From Minicystis rosea (GTDB lineage Bacteria > Myxococcota_A > Polyangia > Polyangiales > Polyangiaceae), in the NCBI GenBank assembly GCA_001931535.1, contig CP016211.1:3066501-3130500 (forward strand): a stretch of DNA of 64,000 nucleotides. The letters run 5' to 3'. Below the pieces are notes generated by a model, which worked only from the letters and a program-made list of their open reading frames with translations, was not told the DNA's origin and made no database searches. A program made the position numbers and the translations under genes. This document shows positions 43,739-52,244 of this stretch, piece after piece; the stretch's first letter is position 1; every line of letters starts with the position of its first letter.

Positions 43739-46339
43739 ATGAAGGTCATCAAGCCCGCCAAGCTCCCGGTCCTCACACGCGTTCTGGAGCGCGCCCGCCG
43801 GCCTGAGCTTCACGTCGCTGCCATGCTCGGCTTCCCCCTTCAGAGCCCGCGCGCCCTCCTCGACGAGATGGCCTTCTGGGCCACGGTGAGCGCCGCGCTC
43901 GGCGAGAACGGCGTCGTCGACGAAGGCCTCGCCAAGGCCCGCGGCGAGCTGCTCGTCGCGGGCAGCTTCCATGCGCCCGGCGGCGTCCCACTTCCGGCGT
44001 CCTATGTCCGCGTCCACCTCGGCAGCGTCGACAAGCGCCTCGCCATCCTCGGCAACCGCGTCTGGAAGAGCGGCGTCCCGACGCGGGCCGAGCCCATCGC
44101 TGCCGTGCCCATCGACTGGGCCCACGCCTTCGGTGGCGCAGGCTTCGACCGCAACGCGTACGGCAAAGGCGCCGCGCCCATCGAGGTCGACGGTCGCGCC
44201 GTCCATCCGCTGCCTAACATCGAGCGCGACGGTGCCCTCCTCCGAGCGCCGTCGGAGCGGCCCGAGCCGGCCGGCTTCTCGGCCATGGACGTCACCTTCG
44301 CCCAGCGTCGCGCCCGCGCCGGCACGTACGACCAGCGCTGGATCGAAGAGCACTTCCCCGGCCTACCCCCCGACGCCGCACCCACCTTCCACAACGTCGC
44401 GCCCGAGGACCAGTGGATCGAGGGCTTCTTCCGCGGCGACGAGCGCTTCGTCGTCGAGAACATGCACCCCGATGCGGCGCGCCTCGACGGCCGCCTCCCC
44501 GGCCTCCTCGCGCGCAGCTTCGTGACCCGGCGAACGCAGGAGGGCGAGCGGTTCGTCGAGATCCCGATGCGCTGGGACACCGTCTGGCTCTTCCCGAGCG
44601 CTGGCGCCGGCGTGGTCATCGCCCACGGCACTCTCCCCGTCACCGAGGACGACGCGGCCGACATCCTCCACCTCGTTTGCGCCTGCGAAGATCCGGGGAC
44701 GCGCCGCCCGATCGAGCACTACCAGGCGACGCTCGCGCGACGGCTCGACAAGGACAAGGGCGCGATCGCCGGCCTCTCCGACAGCGATCTGATGCCGCCC
44801 CGCGCGTCCGGCGTCGCGCCCAACATCGGCGAGATGGACATCGGCCGCTGGGTGAAGAGCGAGAACCTCGCCAGGCAGAACCTGAAGCGCGGCGAAGAGC
44901 GACGGCGAGCGGAGAGTCGCGCAGTGATCGAGGCCGAGGGGCTCGATCCGAAAGACTACGGCTTCGACGATCGGCCACCCGAGCCCCCGCCGCCGCCGGA
45001 CGATCCCGATGCGTTGGCCGCGTACATCGAGGAGCAGAGCGCCTGCGCGGATGCGATGCTCGCCGACCTCGAGGCGAAGGCGACAGCGGCGAAGGAGCAG
45101 GCCCGGCAGGTCGTCGCCGAGATGGGCGAGGACCACCTCGCGATGATGGAGCAGGCGACGAAGAAGCGGATGGGACCGCCCAAGCCGCCGCCGCTCGACG
45201 ATCCCGATCTCGCCGACCTCGATCCCGCGCTTCGCGTCCAGATCCAGCGAGGGCACGAGGGCCTCGTCGAGATGTACCGGAAGAACGCCCACCTCCAGCC
45301 GACCGCCGCAGCGATGGATCCGGAGGCGTCCCAGCGCGCCCGCGTGATCGTCGAGCTCGCGCGCGACACGGGCGAGAGTCTCGCCCGGCGCGATTTCACC
45401 GGCGCGAACCTCTCCGGCGTGAAGCTCGCGGGTGTCGACCTCGCGGGCGCGTTCCTCGAAGCGGCCGACCTCTCCGGGTGTGATCTCTCGGCGGCCAACC
45501 TGGAGGGCGCAGTGCTCGCCAAGGCCAACCTGCGCGACGCGAAGCTCACGAACACGCGCATGAAGGGCGCCAACCTCGGCGGCGCCCAGCTCGCCGGGGC
45601 GCTGCTCGACGAGGTCGACTTTTCCGACGGGATCCTCAGCCGCGCTGAGATCGCGGGCGCGCGCATCACGCGATCGAACCTCGCCGGCGTCGACTGGCTC
45701 GAGACCCGCGTCGGCGCAGTGGACCTCTCCGGCAGCGTCCTCGGCGAGTGCAAGCTGATCAACGCCGACCTGCGCGACGCGCGCCTCGCCGGCGTCGACC
45801 TCTCGGGCGCGACCCTCGTCGAATGCCCCCTCGACGGCGCCGACCTCTCGCGTGCTGTGCTGCTCAAGACCACGTTCGTGGGGTGCAAGGGGCGCCGGGT
45901 GGTGTTTTGCGGGGCGCAGTTGCGGAACGGGGTCATCGTCCACGGATCGTCCTTCCCCGAGGCCGACTTCAGCGACGCGGACCTCGAGAACGCCAACCTT
46001 CGCGGTACGGAGCTGACCGGCGCGCGCTTCAGTCGGGCCAATCTTGCCGGCGCGGACCTCTCGGAGTGCGACGCCGGCGGCGCGCACCTCGATCGTGCCA
46101 TCCTCCGCGAAGGGCTGATGATCCGCACCAACCTCCACGGCGCCTCCCTGCGCGACGCCAACCTGATGGATGCGCTCGCATCGAAGGTCAGGATCGCGGG
46201 CGCCGACTTCTCCGGCGCCAACCTCTACCGCGCCGATCTGTCGCGCGCGGTCGGCGACGAGCGGACCTCGTTCGCGGGAGCCGAGGTCGGCCACGTCCGC
46301 TTCCAACCGAGGGCCATGCCCCCGCGAGGTGACGCGTGA
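43739..46339 (+). CDS. Second DUF2169 protein with long pentapeptide-repeat domain
   Basis: An 866-residue relative of the DUF2169 protein before vgrG. The DUF2169 domain covers about residues 1-330 (HVAAMLGFPLQSPRALLDEM; HLGSVDKRLAILGNRVW; PIDWAHAFGGAGFDRNAYGK; ERFVVENMHPDAARLDG). A charged helical linker with Pro runs from 370 to 540. Residues about 545-860 are some 60 pentapeptide repeats (ANLSGVKLAGVDLAGAFLEA). It starts the second part of the cassette: the next gene overlaps it by 4 bp (GTGA type) and DUF3540 and DUF4150 genes follow. The order DUF2169-pentapeptide-DUF3540-DUF4150 is typical of VgrG-linked export cassettes. Confidence 0.88.
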   Translation: MKVIKPAKLPVLTRVLERARRPELHVAAMLGFPLQSPRALLDEMAFWATVSAALGENGVVDEGLAKARGELLVAGSFHAPGGVPLPASYVRVHLGSVDKRLAILGNRVWKSGVPTRAEPIAAVPIDWAHAFGGAGFDRNAYGKGAAPIEVDGRAVHPLPNIERDGALLRAPSERPEPAGFSAMDVTFAQRRARAGTYDQRWIEEHFPGLPPDAAPTFHNVAPEDQWIEGFFRGDERFVVENMHPDAARLDGRLPGLLARSFVTRRTQEGERFVEIPMRWDTVWLFPSAGAGVVIAHGTLPVTEDDAADILHLVCACEDPGTRRPIEHYQATLARRLDKDKGAIAGLSDSDLMPPRASGVAPNIGEMDIGRWVKSENLARQNLKRGEERRRAESRAVIEAEGLDPKDYGFDDRPPEPPPPPDDPDALAAYIEEQSACADAMLADLEAKATAAKEQARQVVAEMGEDHLAMMEQATKKRMGPPKPPPLDDPDLADLDPALRVQIQRGHEGLVEMYRKNAHLQPTAAAMDPEASQRARVIVELARDTGESLARRDFTGANLSGVKLAGVDLAGAFLEAADLSGCDLSAANLEGAVLAKANLRDAKLTNTRMKGANLGGAQLAGALLDEVDFSDGILSRAEIAGARITRSNLAGVDWLETRVGAVDLSGSVLGECKLINADLRDARLAGVDLSGATLVECPLDGADLSRAVLLKTTFVGCKGRRVVFCGAQLRNGVIVHGSSFPEADFSDADLENANLRGTELTGARFSRANLAGADLSECDAGGAHLDRAILREGLMIRTNLHGASLRDANLMDALASKVRIAGADFSGANLYRADLSRAVGDERTSFAGAEVGHVRFQPRAMPPRGDA

Positions 46340-47397
46340 CCCGCGACAATCTCCTCGACCGGGTCCGGCACGGCGAGCCCGTGCGCGGCGTCGATCTCTC
46401 GTCCCTCGATCTCACGGGTGCCGATCTCTCGGGCGCGGTGTTCGAGGACGTCCGCTTCCCGACCGCGCTCGGCAGCGCGCTGCTGAAGGAGTCGTCCCTG
46501 ATCGGCTGCGATCTCGGCGGCTGCGACGCGAGCGGTGCTGATCTCCACCTCGCCAACCTGTACCGTTGCAAGCTCGACGGGGCGCGGTTCGCAGAGGCAA
46601 AGCTCGTCGCCGCCTCCTTCGCAGAGTGCGAGGCGGACGATGCCTCGTTCGCGAATGTCGAGGCTCCCATCGCGACGTGGGTGAAGACCTCGCTTCGTCG
46701 CGCGACGTTCGCCGGCGCCAACCTCGACCGCGCCAACCTCCTCGAGATCGAGGCGGACGCGGCGACCTTCGCAAATGCCAACCTCCAGAAGGCCACGCTC
46801 TACCGGGCCGATCTCACCACGGCCGACCTCGCCGCCGCGAACCTCGTGCTGACGACCCTGGTCGAGGCGAAGCTCGGGGCGAAGAGCTTCGCCGGCGCGC
46901 GGCTGTTCCGCACGCAGTTCATGCGGAGCGATCTCCGTGGGGCCAGCTTCGCGGGCGTCGACTGCGCCGAGTGCAACTTCATGGGCGCCGACCTGCGCGG
47001 CGCGAGCTTCGATGATGCCACGGGCCCGATGTGCTTCTTCGGCGGGGCCAAGCTCGATGGGGCGCGGCTCGCGAAGGGGGACTTCCGCCGCGCGAACTTC
47101 GAGAAGGCAGAGCTCGCTGGAACGGTGTTCGCAGAGGCCGTGCTGGAAGAGGCCTACTTCGGTCACGCGAAGGCGGCGGGGGCCATCTTCGCCGGGGCCA
47201 AGCTGCGCGAGGCGGACTTTTCACACGCCAATGTGACCGCCGCCGAGCTCACCGGAGCCAGCCTCTTCAGGACGAAGTTCCACATGGCGAAGCGCGAGCG
47301 CACGAAGCTGCCGGAGCTCGCGGGGTGGCTCGGGGATGACGAGGAGCTGGCGCGGGTCGAGGCCTGGGCGCCGGCGATTCAAGGAGAGGGACGATGA
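46336..47397 (+). CDS. Pentapeptide repeat protein
   Basis: A 353-residue protein made almost wholly of A(D/N)LXX pentapeptide repeats from residue 15 to 320 (LTGADLSGAVFEDVRF; ANLDRANLLEIEADAA; ADLRGASFDDATGPMC), forming a predicted beta-helix, with a short helical C terminus. There is no DUF2169 domain. GTG at 46336 overlaps the preceding stop and the end overlaps the next start by 4 bp, so the three genes are translationally coupled. In this setting it is probably a scaffold or effector-binding partner rather than a gyrase-protecting Qnr type. Confidence 0.85.
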   Translation: MTRDNLLDRVRHGEPVRGVDLSSLDLTGADLSGAVFEDVRFPTALGSALLKESSLIGCDLGGCDASGADLHLANLYRCKLDGARFAEAKLVAASFAECEADDASFANVEAPIATWVKTSLRRATFAGANLDRANLLEIEADAATFANANLQKATLYRADLTTADLAAANLVLTTLVEAKLGAKSFAGARLFRTQFMRSDLRGASFAGVDCAECNFMGADLRGASFDDATGPMCFFGGAKLDGARLAKGDFRRANFEKAELAGTVFAEAVLEEAYFGHAKAAGAIFAGAKLREADFSHANVTAAELTGASLFRTKFHMAKRERTKLPELAGWLGDDEELARVEAWAPAIQGEGR

Positions 47398-48035
47398 CCG
47401 CCGCAAGGAAGCTCGCGAACGTGGAGACCACTCTCGAGGCCGGGTGCGTGGAGCGCATCGCGGACGATATGATCGAGGTGCAGCTCGCGGGCGGGATGTG
47501 CCGAGCCCGACGCGCGAAGAGCTGCCTCGTGGCGCCCGAGCTCGGCGATAGGGTGCTGTGCGCAATCGCGGCGGACGACGCATACGTGCTGGCCGTGCTC
47601 GCCGGGCGCGAGGCCGCGCCGACCCTGCTCGCAGCCGACGGGGACCTCCAGATCCGGGCCCGCGGCGGGCGCGTCTCGGTCAGCGGCTCCGAGGGTGTGG
47701 CGCTGGTGGGCAACGAGGTGTCCGTGAACGCGGGTGAGGTCAACGTGCACGCGCCCAAAGGCTCGGTCGCGATCGACGAACTCGGTTTCTTCGGCCGCGT
47801 GATCCAGGCGCAGGTCGCCAAGGTGACGCTCGCGGCGAAGGAGATCGACAGCGTCGCTGAGCGCCTATCCCAGCGGGTCAAGCGCGTGTTCCGATTCGTC
47901 GAGGAGATCGACCAGACGCGCGCCGGCACGATCGACATGCGGGCGCAGAACCTCGTCGGGATCCGCGGAGAGAATGCGGTCATCTCGGCGCGCGTGCTGG
48001 CCAAAGTCGACGGCGAGCAGATCCACATCGGGTGA
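47394..48035 (+). CDS. DUF3540 protein of VgrG cassette
   Basis: DUF3540 proteins occur beside VgrG/DUF2169/DUF4150 genes; their beta-rich form suggests a spike-like or adaptor piece. This 213-residue protein starts with a VERIADDMIEVQLAGGMCRA segment, a small OB-like part (ELGDRVLCAIAADDAYVLAV) and then repeated short strands ending in Val/Asn (VSVSGSEGVALVGNEVSVNA; GEVNVHAPKGSVAIDELGFF), similar to the needle of VgrG. The C terminus has a helix (KEIDSVAERLSQRVKRVFRF) and a final DGEQIHIG. It is coupled to the gene before and 12 bp before the DUF4150 gene. Confidence 0.85.
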   Translation: MTAARKLANVETTLEAGCVERIADDMIEVQLAGGMCRARRAKSCLVAPELGDRVLCAIAADDAYVLAVLAGREAAPTLLAADGDLQIRARGGRVSVSGSEGVALVGNEVSVNAGEVNVHAPKGSVAIDELGFFGRVIQAQVAKVTLAAKEIDSVAERLSQRVKRVFRFVEEIDQTRAGTIDMRAQNLVGIRGENAVISARVLAKVDGEQIHIG

Positions 48036-48047
48036 GGAGGAGCGACG

Positions 48048-48449
48048 ATGCTGGCCAAGACTTCCGCGGGAGGGATGTGCATGGCGTTCCCCGATGTTTG
48101 CTTGACGCCCGCCCCGCCGGCACCTGCACCCGTTCCGATCCCGTACCCGAACATGGGGCTCGATCCGACCAACACCGGCTTCGTACCCAACGTGCTCTTG
48201 ACATGCGCGCCCGCGCACAACATGGGCACGACCCCGCCGATGACCAACGGCGACAACGCCGGCGTCGCGACGGGCGTGGCCTCGGGGACAGTGATGGGGA
48301 CGGCGCGGACAGTAACGGCGGCGTTCACGGTGCTCGTCGGCGGCAAGCCGCTGGCGCGGCTGACGAGCGTCACGGTGCAGAACAGTACGAACGCGCCCGG
48401 TGCCAAGATCGTGCCGAGCGTGACCAACGTGCTGGTGCTGGCGCCCTGA
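48048..48449 (+). CDS. DUF4150 (PAAR-like tip) protein
   Basis: DUF4150 proteins are distant PAAR relatives expected to cap the VgrG spike and carry effectors. This 133-residue protein has the family pattern: MCMAFPDVCLTPAP near the start, VPIPYPNMG, then a run of small residues and GKPLARLTSVTVQNSTNAPG with a final VPSVTNVLVL. There is no C-terminal toxin extension, so an effector would have to be a separate protein. The most likely such protein is the next gene or one lost at the IS insertion. GAGGAGCG lies upstream of the ATG. Confidence 0.88.
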   Translation: MLAKTSAGGMCMAFPDVCLTPAPPAPAPVPIPYPNMGLDPTNTGFVPNVLLTCAPAHNMGTTPPMTNGDNAGVATGVASGTVMGTARTVTAAFTVLVGGKPLARLTSVTVQNSTNAPGAKIVPSVTNVLVLAP

Positions 48450-48469
48450 GGGTGCGGGAGGAGAGGTCC

Positions 48470-48937
48470 ATGATCGAGCCGAATCGCCTTCGGCTGGAGC
48501 AGATGGCGGCGCGCTACCAGGCGCGCCTCGACGCCGCGACCGCGGTCAGGGCGGGCGACGAGACAGCGTTCCTGCGCGAGTTCGCTGAAGCATGCGACAA
48601 CGTGGTTCGGCCGGTGATGGAAGAGTGTGCGGGGGTCTTGCGCGCCTCCGGGCACGAGCCGCGAATCCTGGTCGATGAGGGGTTCATCCTGCCGTCCATC
48701 GAGCTGGCCCTCGGGCTGCGCGGCGCGTCGGGGACGAGCAACCGGGTGGGGTTCGGGGTGATCCGGCGGGAGAGGCAGCCGCTCAAGATCCTCTCTTATC
48801 TGGTGATGAGCCCGCCGCAGTTCGACATGGATCGGTTCGCGCGCGCCGCGGAGCTGACGGCGGACCGGGTGGAGTACATCGTGGTGGAGGCGATCGAGCA
48901 GCTCATGGCGACCAATACGCCGAGTGGCAGCCCGTGA
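48470..48937 (+). CDS. Hypothetical protein at the end of the VgrG cassette
   Basis: A 155-residue soluble protein of unknown function. It is helical at the N terminus (LRLEQMAARYQARLDAATAV; FLREFAEACDNVVRPVMEEC), has a middle beta part (LVDEGFILPSIELALGL; GFGVIRRERQPLKILSYLV) and ends with a helix (VEYIVVEAIEQLMA). It starts with a strong ribosome binding site (GGAGGAGAGG) 20 bp after the DUF4150 gene. Being the last intact gene of the cassette it could be an effector, chaperone or immunity protein; the sequence does not decide. Its stop overlaps a GTG that opens the gene interrupted by the IS element. Confidence 0.75.
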   Translation: MIEPNRLRLEQMAARYQARLDAATAVRAGDETAFLREFAEACDNVVRPVMEECAGVLRASGHEPRILVDEGFILPSIELALGLRGASGTSNRVGFGVIRRERQPLKILSYLVMSPPQFDMDRFARAAELTADRVEYIVVEAIEQLMATNTPSGSP

Positions 48938-49026
48938 CGCTTACCCACCCGATCGTCGTGTTATCGGAGGTGCTCGCGCTACTCGGCGATGCGGCGGTGC
49001 CGTTCGCTGCGCTTGCCGCTGTCTAG
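48934..49026 (+). pseudogene. 5' part of a small gene cut by the IS1182-type element
   Basis: GTG at 48934 overlaps the preceding stop (GTGA), as in coupled genes. It encodes about 30 residues (HPIVVLSEVLALLGDAAVPF then AALAAV) before the CTAG at the IS border, which forms an in-frame TAG. The matching reading resumes at 50708 on the other side of the IS. Rejoined through one CTAG copy the frames agree but a TAG remains, so either the gene was already broken or the CTAG arose with the insertion. Confidence 0.5.
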
Positions 49027-50703
49027 AGACCTGACCAATTAAGCCGCAACCCTGGCAAGCTGGTCGGCCACGCAGAGGTTCGAGAGCGCCGCCTGGCGCC
49101 GCAGATCGAACAGGTTCCTGCGCAGCCCTCGGTAGCGGGCGCGGACGCCTTGGCGGTTGTGGATCGTGGCCAGGGCGTGCTCGACCCCGACGCGCTGGCG
49201 CAGCGTTGCTCTGCCTTCAGGCGTCTTGGCGTGCGCGCGGAGCTCGACGAGGAAAGGCTCGTTCGGGTGAACCGAGAGGCTGCGCCCTCGCTTGCCTGCG
49301 GCCTGCGTACATCGCACACGGAGCGGACAAGCCGCGCAGCGCGTGGCGGGGAAGTGGAGGGTTTGGCCGAGCGCAAAGGGCACCACCACGTCGTTCGGGC
49401 AGCGCACGGTGCCAGCGTCGAGATCGATGGTGAAGTCCGCTTTGGAGAAGAGCGCGCCGTTGCGCAGCGGGAACGGCTTGCAGCGCACCGCCATTCCACG
49501 GCGTCGATGCGACTCGATGCTCTCGTCGCCGAGATAGCCGCGATCGATGAACAGCTCGTGCACGTCGGCGCCCTGACGCTCGATATCCGCGAACAGCTCC
49601 GCTGCTGCGACGCGCTCCGGCTGGTTGGCCGGCGTGAGCGCGACGGCGCACACGAGCCCGGGCGTGTCGAGATCGACGGCGATGTGCCGCTTGTAGCCGT
49701 CGATGCGTTTCTTCTTGCTCTTGCGGCCGTGGCGCATGTCCGCGTCGCTGACGCTGATACGTCGATCCTTGGCGACGCCGTGCTTGATGCGCCGACCGCC
49801 GCCATCGTCGGGATCGGGCTCGGTATCCTGCGCGACGAGCTTCTCGACCAGCTCCCACTGCTCTTTGAGCGGAGGCGCGCCGAGGTGCTCTGCGAGCTGC
49901 TTGTTCATCCACGCGCCGAGCGCGGACACTTGTGCGAGCAGCTTCTCCAGCGCCCGCTTCTTCGCGCCGGCATCGTCCCAGTCGATGTCGAGCCCCGTCT
50001 TGATGCTCGTCGCCGTGACGACCGGGATGCCCGCGTCCTTCGCAACCTCCTCGAACGATCTGCCCGTCAGCTCGGCCGCCGTACGCACCACGTGTTTGGC
50101 CGCACGACCGATGAGATTGAACGTGTCCTCGACGCGCCCCGCGCCCCACAGCGGGCTCGCATCGAACGCCGCGCGCAGGTGCGTCGCGCTGAACCCGCCG
50201 GTCTCCCGCGCCAGCCGCACGGTCCTGTCGAACAGCTCGCGGTCGAGGTCGTGCTCGATCATGCGCTGGCGGAAGTAGAACAGCGTCCCTTGCGAGAAGA
50301 GCGGCTCCTCGGCGCTCAAACAACCGAGCACCATCTGCCAACGCCGATCCATCACCGTCAGCTCGACGACTTCGTGATCCGGCACGCCAAGCGCAGCTTG
50401 CAGCAGCGACGCCAGCGCCAACTGCACCGGCGGTACGCGGTCCGCACGCTCGTAGGCCGTGTGCAACTTCCGCTGCATCTCCTCATCGAAGATGAGGTGC
50501 CGGAGCTCCCGCAGAAACACGAAGACGCGTCGCTTCCCACAACGTTCGACGATCTTCTTTTCCAACGACGACAGCTCGACCGGCGGCTTCCAGAGCGTGG
50601 CCATGCGGCACCTCCAGTTCCGGTTTGATCAGAGGGCCGCGCCGGTGTCGATCCCGCGGTGGGTAAGGGATCGATCTTCCTTGGTTCTTAGTTGATCGGG
50701 TCT
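49027..50703 (-). mobile_element. IS1182-type insertion sequence, complete
   Basis: The element is 1677 bp. Its ends are 17-bp inverted repeats of the form AGACCYGAYCAAYTAAG (49027-49043 and, reversed, 50687-50703; three mismatches). CTAG stands directly outside each end (49023-49026 and 50704-50707) and is the likely 4-bp target duplication. It carries one full-length transposase gene on the minus strand and nothing else. It lies inside a small gene at the end of the VgrG cassette. Intact ends, flanking duplication and open transposase suggest a fairly recent insertion. Confidence 0.9.
49039..50604 (-). CDS. IS1182 family transposase
   Basis: A 521-residue DDE transposase, the usual length for IS1182. 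The N-terminal domain (about 60-150) has VPPVQLALASLLQAALGVPD and SQGTLFYFRQRMIEHDL. The catalytic residues are seen in LRAAFDASPLWGAGRVEDTF (first Asp), FIDRGYLGDESI (second Asp) and RQRVGVEHALATIHNRQG (Glu). A small Cys cluster (TRCAACPLRVRCTQAAG) near residue 430 is typical. GGAGGTG lies 8 nt before the ATG. The gene fills almost the whole element. Confidence 0.95.
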   Translation of the reverse strand: MATLWKPPVELSSLEKKIVERCGKRRVFVFLRELRHLIFDEEMQRKLHTAYERADRVPPVQLALASLLQAALGVPDHEVVELTVMDRRWQMVLGCLSAEEPLFSQGTLFYFRQRMIEHDLDRELFDRTVRLARETGGFSATHLRAAFDASPLWGAGRVEDTFNLIGRAAKHVVRTAAELTGRSFEEVAKDAGIPVVTATSIKTGLDIDWDDAGAKKRALEKLLAQVSALGAWMNKQLAEHLGAPPLKEQWELVEKLVAQDTEPDPDDGGGRRIKHGVAKDRRISVSDADMRHGRKSKKKRIDGYKRHIAVDLDTPGLVCAVALTPANQPERVAAAELFADIERQGADVHELFIDRGYLGDESIESHRRRGMAVRCKPFPLRNGALFSKADFTIDLDAGTVRCPNDVVVPFALGQTLHFPATRCAACPLRVRCTQAAGKRGRSLSVHPNEPFLVELRAHAKTPEGRATLRQRVGVEHALATIHNRQGVRARYRGLRRNLFDLRRQAALSNLCVADQLARVAA

Positions 50704-51485
50704 CTAGCGCGTGATCGCCGATGAGCTCGAGAACCTGCGTCTCGCCGCGGTCGCGCTCGGCGATGCGGAGGCTGCCGCTGAGCACGGAGCGATGGTGGCG
50801 CGACATCGGGCTGCGATCGTCCGGCGCGAAGTGCTCGTGCCGCTGGCGATCCTGGAGGATATCGCGTGGGAAGCGGGCAAGCCGTGATGCCGCGTGGCGC
50901 TCCGATGGTGGCGGCACAGTCGTGGTAGCGTGTCCGTGCGACCGGCGCATGAAGAGCTCGCTCGATCACCTCTCCGCCGACAAGCAAGCCCTGCTCGGGC
51001 GGGCGGTCGCGACGATCCGCGCGGTGGTGCCCGAAGCATGGATGATCATCCTCTTCGGCGCCGCTCGGTGCGGCCACGGCAGTGCCGGGTCTCTCGAGCA
51101 AGGCGATGATGGGTTTGTTCCTCTCCTTCTTGGCCAGATCGAGCGGGGTCGCTCCCTTCTTCAGTGCCGAAAACATGGCGTTGGTCGCGGTCGCTTTGCG
51201 GTTGGGCTCGGCGCCGGCCGCAAGGAGCGCTTCGACCACCGCCGTCAGCCCATAGAAGACGGCCCAATGCAGCGGCGTCTGTCCATCGCCGTCCGCGACC
51301 TTCACATCGGCGCCGGCTTCGACGAGAGCGCGCGCGATCGCCTCGTGCTCGCGCGAGATGGCGAGGATGAGCGGGGTCGAGCACCAGTCCTCGGAGTAGG
51401 CGCTGAGATCCGAGCCGCCCGCGATGGCCGACCGCACTTGCTCGAGCTCTCCGGCATCGATCGCGTCGAAGAGATCCATCGTCAT
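50688..51485 (-). CDS. Ankyrin-repeat protein with an unnatural C terminus
   Basis: Residues 1-140 (to about 51065) are a normal small ankyrin protein: MDLFDAIDAGELEQVRSAIA, then repeats with STPLILAISREHEAIARALV, GQTPLHWAVFYGLTAVVEAL and GATPLDLAKKERNKPIIALL. After about residue 141 the frame runs on through the antisense of an NT-HEPN fragment and of the IS-interrupted gene. It ends at a TAA supplied by the right inverted repeat of the IS. The original stop was therefore lost in a deletion or rearrangement at about 51060. Start at 51485 gives MTMDLF, with GGGAAAG upstream. The ankyrin part may still fold; the roughly 125-residue tail is junk. Confidence 0.6.
   Translation of the reverse strand: MTMDLFDAIDAGELEQVRSAIAGGSDLSAYSEDWCSTPLILAISREHEAIARALVEAGADVKVADGDGQTPLHWAVFYGLTAVVEALLAAGAEPNRKATATNAMFSALKKGATPLDLAKKERNKPIIALLERPGTAVAAPSGAEEDDHPCFGHHRADRRDRPPEQGLLVGGEVIERALHAPVARTRYHDCAATIGAPRGITACPLPTRYPPGSPAARALRAGRSQPDVAPPSLRAQRQPPHRRARPRRDAGSRAHRRSRARDPIN
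50708..50887 (+). pseudogene. 3' part of the small gene cut by the IS element
   Basis: About 59 residues of helical protein (ELENLRLAAVALGDAEAAAE; REVLVPLAILEDIAWEAGKP) in the same frame as the 48934 fragment once the IS and one CTAG are removed. Both parts share an Ala/Leu helix with a LGDA motif. Not recognised as a family. By position it was the last gene of the VgrG cassette. Confidence 0.45.
50949..51063 (+). pseudogene. 5' fragment of an NT-HEPN (nucleotidyltransferase) gene
   Basis: The first 37 residues (MKSSLDHLSADKQALLGRAV, then PEAWMIILFG) match the start of a group of proteins with a nucleotidyltransferase domain followed by a HEPN domain, which often act as toxin or antitoxin partners. 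The LFG is the start of the LFGS-x-ARG nucleotide-binding motif. Right after it, near 51060, the sequence becomes the antisense of an ankyrin gene, so the catalytic Asp residues and the HEPN domain are gone. Confidence 0.55.
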
Positions 51486-51676
51486 GTCTTTCCCATGTTC
51501 GAGATGCGGCCCGCCGACTGTTGCACGAGGGCGAGCCTGTCCGAGGCTGGCACGTTCGATCAACGGCTTCGTGTCGCGCCGTGCTCGACGACGTTCCGAG
51601 CCGCTGAAGAGAGGCGATTCGATCGGATCGGCGCAGTCGGCGATCGCGCACGTGAGACGTCGATCGAACGACGCGC

Positions 51677-52021
51677 TCAGCTCGCGTTGCGGTTGTCCGC
51701 GAGGAGCATCTGCACCGCGTAAGGCACCGACTCCACACCGGCCAGCTCGGCGAGCGCGTAGGCGATGTGCTCGCGGCTCGCGTGCGGCGGGATGCCGACC
51801 ATGGCCCAGGTCGCTCCCTCACCGCGGCGGAAATCACGGCCGGACTCGACGTGCAGCGACGAGACGGCCTCGTAAACCGCCACCTTCATCCGCTTCGGGC
51901 GCAGCCGGCGCAAGGCGCGCATCGCGAACGCCATGCGATCGAAGTCCTCCGAATCGCGGTACTCGATGTGCCGCTGGTTCTCGTAGAGCTCGTACGGGGT
52001 CTGGTTGTGACGCTCGCGCAC
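51677..52021 (-). CDS. Small hypothetical protein
   Basis: A 114-residue soluble protein, not recognised. The N-terminal half is charged and helical (TPYELYENQRHIEYRDSEDF, MAFAMRALRRLRPKRMKVAV). The C-terminal half has WAMVGIPPHASREHIAYALA and a last helix. A frame of this regular composition with balanced secondary structure is likely to be real. It lies alone: 190 bp of unassigned sequence separate it from the ankyrin gene and it is divergent from the VWA lipoprotein. Confidence 0.65.
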   Translation of the reverse strand: MRERHNQTPYELYENQRHIEYRDSEDFDRMAFAMRALRRLRPKRMKVAVYEAVSSLHVESGRDFRRGEGATWAMVGIPPHASREHIAYALAELAGVESVPYAVQMLLADNRNAS

Positions 52022-52244
52022 GGACGGAGTCTAACCCAGGCTCGGCTCCGCCGCAGGCTGCGTTACCGGCCCCCTCGAGATCGCAGGGGCAGACGCGATC
52101 GCGGCGACGGATCGCGATGGGCCGCGTGACGAAGGCGCGGGCCGCGGTGCGTGGGCGGCGGTGAGCTTCGCTACGACGAGGACGACGACGATCGAGACCC
52201 AATCTCACGGGCTCGGGCGCGTCCCACGCGACGCTGGAGGTTCC

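Noticed and set aside
43310..44353. 347-residue minus-strand frame overlapping the start of the second DUF2169 gene
   Set aside because: Mostly antisense to the DUF2169 domain. Only the short separate frame at 43323-43526 was kept, with low confidence.
37926..48937. Complete type VI secretion system
   Set aside because: Only the spike, PAAR-like and accessory genes are present; no sheath, baseplate, ClpV or membrane-complex genes occur in the window.
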